Source: Nocardia beijingensis NBRC 16342 (GTDB lineage: Bacteria > Actinomycetota > Actinomycetes > Mycobacteriales > Mycobacteriaceae). From it: a stretch of 64,000 nucleotides of DNA. Shown piece after piece: positions 62,326 to 64,000 of this stretch (position 1 is its first letter; the number at the start of each line of letters is the position of its first letter). Both the position numbers and the translations under genes were made by a program. The stretch is from positions 1 through 64,000 of the forward strand of contig NZ_BDBC01000025.1 in the NCBI RefSeq assembly GCF_001612785.1, read 5' to 3'. The notes below the pieces were generated by a model. The model searched no databases. It was not told the DNA's origin and saw only the letters and a program-made list of their open reading frames with translations.

Positions 62326-63269
62326 ACGAATGCTCCTTGCTCGAGCGCGCGGCGGGTACTGCGCAAGCTGTGTTCGAAGGCGGCGAGACGGCGGCGGCCG
62401 TCCATGAAGTTCGGTCCCATCACCGCGAGGTCGTCGGCGGTGGCACCCACGAACAGCACTCTCGTCCCCGCCGCGCGCAACCGCGCGATCTCCGCGTGGA
62501 GTTTGCCGCTCATCCGGTTGCGCAGCTGCCGTTCCAGCAGGTCCAAGGGGCCGGTGGGCGGAATCGGAGCGGCTGAGGCCATCGGAGCCAGCACCAGCAG
62601 CTCGTCCAAGCCCTCGCCGACGAGCAGGTCCACCGAGGCCGTCGAGCCTGCGCCGCCGTCGACGAAGCGGCGGCCCGCGATGGTGACCGGCGGAAACCAG
62701 CCGGGAACGGCCCACGACGCCCGCAGCGCCTCGCCGATGACGGCAGCGGGAGCGCCGGGCGCGCCGAACGCGACGCGCTCGCCCGTCGCGTAGTCCATCG
62801 CCACCAGGCGGGTCGCCGGATGCGACACCCAGGCCCGGCCGGGGTTCAGGCGCTCGGCCAGCCGTTGCAGCCAGCCCGGGTCGCCGCCGCCTTCCGGCAG
62901 CAGTCCGCTGCTCGCCGTCAGTAGCGCTTGGCCCGGCTCGTGGCGGCGCAGGGGCAGTCGGGGCGAGCCGAGCCGCAGGCGCGGCAACGGCGGGAATCGG
63001 CCGGGCTCGGCGGCACGGTGCGCACGCAGGATCGGATCGGTCACGGTACCGCGTTGCAGTGCGACCAGGTCGTCCACCGAGACGCCGCTGCCGAGCAGCG
63101 TCACCGTCTCCGCGCCCGCGGAGGTGCCGAGCAGCACCTCCGCCTCGCGCGGATCCCAAGCGAGCACGTCCCTGGCGGCGGCGAGGGCGGCGACGATCCA
63201 CGCCGCGCCCACCGTGCCCCCGCATCCGATGGCCAGGCCGCGACGCTTCGACCCTTTCTTGTTACCCAT
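62322..63269 (-). CDS. Patatin-like phospholipase family protein
   Basis: A 315-residue hydrolase. The anion hole GCGGTVGAAW, the nucleophile GTSAG (Ser50) and the catalytic Asp in FVDGG (Asp204) are complete. The N-terminus is basic (MGNKKGSKRR) without a signal peptide. ATG 63269 is favoured because TAGTGT lies 8 bases upstream, consistent with a leaderless mRNA; GTG 63281 is an alternative. It heads an operon with the SDR gene (4-base overlap). Confidence 0.86.
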   Translation of the reverse strand: MGNKKGSKRRGLAIGCGGTVGAAWIVAALAAARDVLAWDPREAEVLLGTSAGAETVTLLGSGVSVDDLVALQRGTVTDPILRAHRAAEPGRFPPLPRLRLGSPRLPLRRHEPGQALLTASSGLLPEGGGDPGWLQRLAERLNPGRAWVSHPATRLVAMDYATGERVAFGAPGAPAAVIGEALRASWAVPGWFPPVTIAGRRFVDGGAGSTASVDLLVGEGLDELLVLAPMASAAPIPPTGPLDLLERQLRNRMSGKLHAEIARLRAAGTRVLFVGATADDLAVMGPNFMDGRRRLAAFEHSLRSTRRALEQGAFV

Positions 63270-63277
63270 AGTCTCAG

Positions 63278-63283
63278 ACACTA
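63278..63283 (-). promoter_or_regulatory. -10 box for leaderless patatin mRNA
   Basis: On the minus strand TAGTGT lies 8 bases before ATG 63269, with no ribosome binding site between. Confidence 0.5.
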
Positions 63284-63329
63284 GCCCCGCGCGGCCCGAA
63301 AGCCACCCCCCGGAAGGTCCCGCACCGGC

Positions 63330-63875
63330 TCAGGCCGTGAAATGCAGTGTCCATTCGCCGCGATAGTGCAGGCGGGTGACGCTGCCGGGAGGGATGTCGA
63401 TCCGCCAGAACGATTTCGGCGGGGCGTCCAGTGTCACCAGCAGCGCGGCCCGCACGACCGCGGGGTGGGTGACCGCGATGGTGGACACCGAGCGCGCGGC
63501 GACCTCGGCCATCCACAGCCTGGTCCGTTCGATCACGTCCAGCACGGATTCGCCGCCGTGCCCGCGGAACGCCGGGTCGGTGAGCCAGGCGTACAGCTCG
63601 TCCTGGGGGACCGACATCAGTTCGCCGCCACGCCAGGCGCCCGCGTCCAGGTCGCGCAGCCGGTTGTCCTCCTCGCCCGGCAATCCCAGCAACGCGGCGG
63701 TCTCCACCGTCCTGCGTTCCGGGCCGGTGAGCACCCGCTGGGCGGTGAGCGGCCCGCACCCGGCCACCGCCCGCCTGCCCGCCTCGGTGAGCGATTCGTC
63801 GACCGGGAAACGTGCCTTCCGCATCGCCTCGGTCATGCCGTGGCTGACCAGGTCGAGTCTGAGCACCTTTTGCAC
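63330..63875 (-). CDS. Histidine phosphatase family protein with altered RHG motif
   Basis: A 181-residue phosphoglycerate-mutase-like protein. Instead of the usual RHG, its N-terminus reads LVSHGMTEAM, so the first phosphate-binding Arg is Ser11 while the phosphorylated His12 is kept. The second His is in AVTHPAVVRAALL. A short sub-family with SHG is known in actinobacteria, so it may still be functional. GTG 63875 is the likely start. The substrate is unknown. It is upstream of, and in the same direction as, the patatin gene but 60 bp away. Confidence 0.72.
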   Translation of the reverse strand: MQKVLRLDLVSHGMTEAMRKARFPVDESLTEAGRRAVAGCGPLTAQRVLTGPERRTVETAALLGLPGEEDNRLRDLDAGAWRGGELMSVPQDELYAWLTDPAFRGHGGESVLDVIERTRLWMAEVAARSVSTIAVTHPAVVRAALLVTLDAPPKSFWRIDIPPGSVTRLHYRGEWTLHFTA

Positions 63876-63971
63876 CTGTCGAAGCGTACGGCCCGGCGTC
63901 GGCGGACGCTGTTCGTTTGCTCGCGGATCGGTACCGGCGTGCCTGTCGGTGCGCCGGTGCACACTGAATCC

Positions 63972-64000
63972 ATGGCTCAGTTCTCCCGCGCGACCCAGGA
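63972..64000 (+). CDS. Start of a gene cut by the window edge
   Basis: ATG 63972 opens a frame (MAQFSRATQ) that reaches the right edge. It is divergent from the histidine phosphatase gene. Too short to identify. Confidence 0.3.

Overview
The window is a 64 kb chromosomal stretch from a high-GC actinobacterium that makes mycolic acids, most likely Nocardia or a close relative. The genus is inferred from gene content and order. From about 21.9 to 52.5 kb the order follows the Mycobacterium tuberculosis Rv3274c-Rv3293 block: fadE, purE, purK, gtrA, PH-domain protein, birA, accD5, accE5, maf, sseA, accA3, lat, lrpA, pcd. Several genes are inserted into that order: a two-component system, an acyl-ACP desaturase, an ECF41 sigma module, a SufR-like regulator and a pair of Ser/Thr kinases. 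A mycothiol-dependent-type enzyme, a deazaflavin (Ddn-like) reductase and DUF397 proteins also point to this group. No phage, insertion sequence, CRISPR array or rRNA was seen.

Layout. 0-2.4 kb: the 3' part of a BenE-type benzoate transporter, a two-copy 69-bp tandem repeat, an SDR and an Lrp/AsnC regulator. 2.5-6.4 kb: a three-gene branched-chain 2-oxoacid dehydrogenase operon (E1alpha, E1beta, E2) divergent from that regulator, then an acyl-CoA thioesterase. 6.5-11.6 kb: an AraC regulator, an MFS transporter, a Ddn-like protein, an LppU/SCO3897-like gene broken by an in-frame amber codon, and a DUF5925 AAA ATPase. 11.7-14.7 kb: the proton-translocating transhydrogenase operon pntAA-pntAB-pntB with a strong terminator. 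15-20 kb: a HIT protein, a DinB/MDMPI enzyme, an S51 peptidase-like protein, GtrA, a small hypothetical, a GlcD-like FAD oxidase and a small GNAT. 20.1-21.7 kb: a small island of two DUF397 genes and two divergent hypothetical genes, bounded by two copies of a hairpin element.

22-27.5 kb: an acyl-CoA dehydrogenase with a TetR regulator and two matching operator-like palindromes, then an ECF41 sigma factor with a membrane protein and an FAD oxidoreductase. 27.7-42.3 kb: a phosphotransferase, purine genes purEK, GtrA, a histidine kinase and response regulator, a PH-domain protein, an acyl-ACP desaturase, and the acyl-CoA carboxylase set birA, accD5, accE5 and accA3 with maf, a SufR-like regulator and an SseA homologue whose catalytic Cys is Ser. 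AccA3 (biotin carrier/carboxylase), AccD5 (carboxyltransferase) and AccE5 assemble into propionyl/acetyl-CoA carboxylase, which BirA biotinylates. This feeds fatty and mycolic acid synthesis together with the desaturase.

42.4-52.5 kb: a patatin, two tandem Ser/Thr kinases, a short GNAT-like gene, a secreted beta-propeller, and the lysine-degradation set lat, lrpA and pcd (lysine to alpha-aminoadipate). 52.6-64 kb: an initiator tRNA, a small membrane protein, a tannase-like lipoprotein, a fused indolepyruvate ferredoxin oxidoreductase, a small lipoprotein, a secreted lipase, an SDR/patatin pair and a histidine phosphatase with an altered RHG motif.

Several genes (gtrA, the PH-domain gene, accD5, the second patatin) have a TANNNT -10 box 7-8 nt before the start codon, which suggests leaderless mRNAs. 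I did not find a clear new multi-gene system. The best leads are the catalytically altered SseA, the amber-interrupted surface protein, and the DUF397 island with its structure-conserving hairpins.
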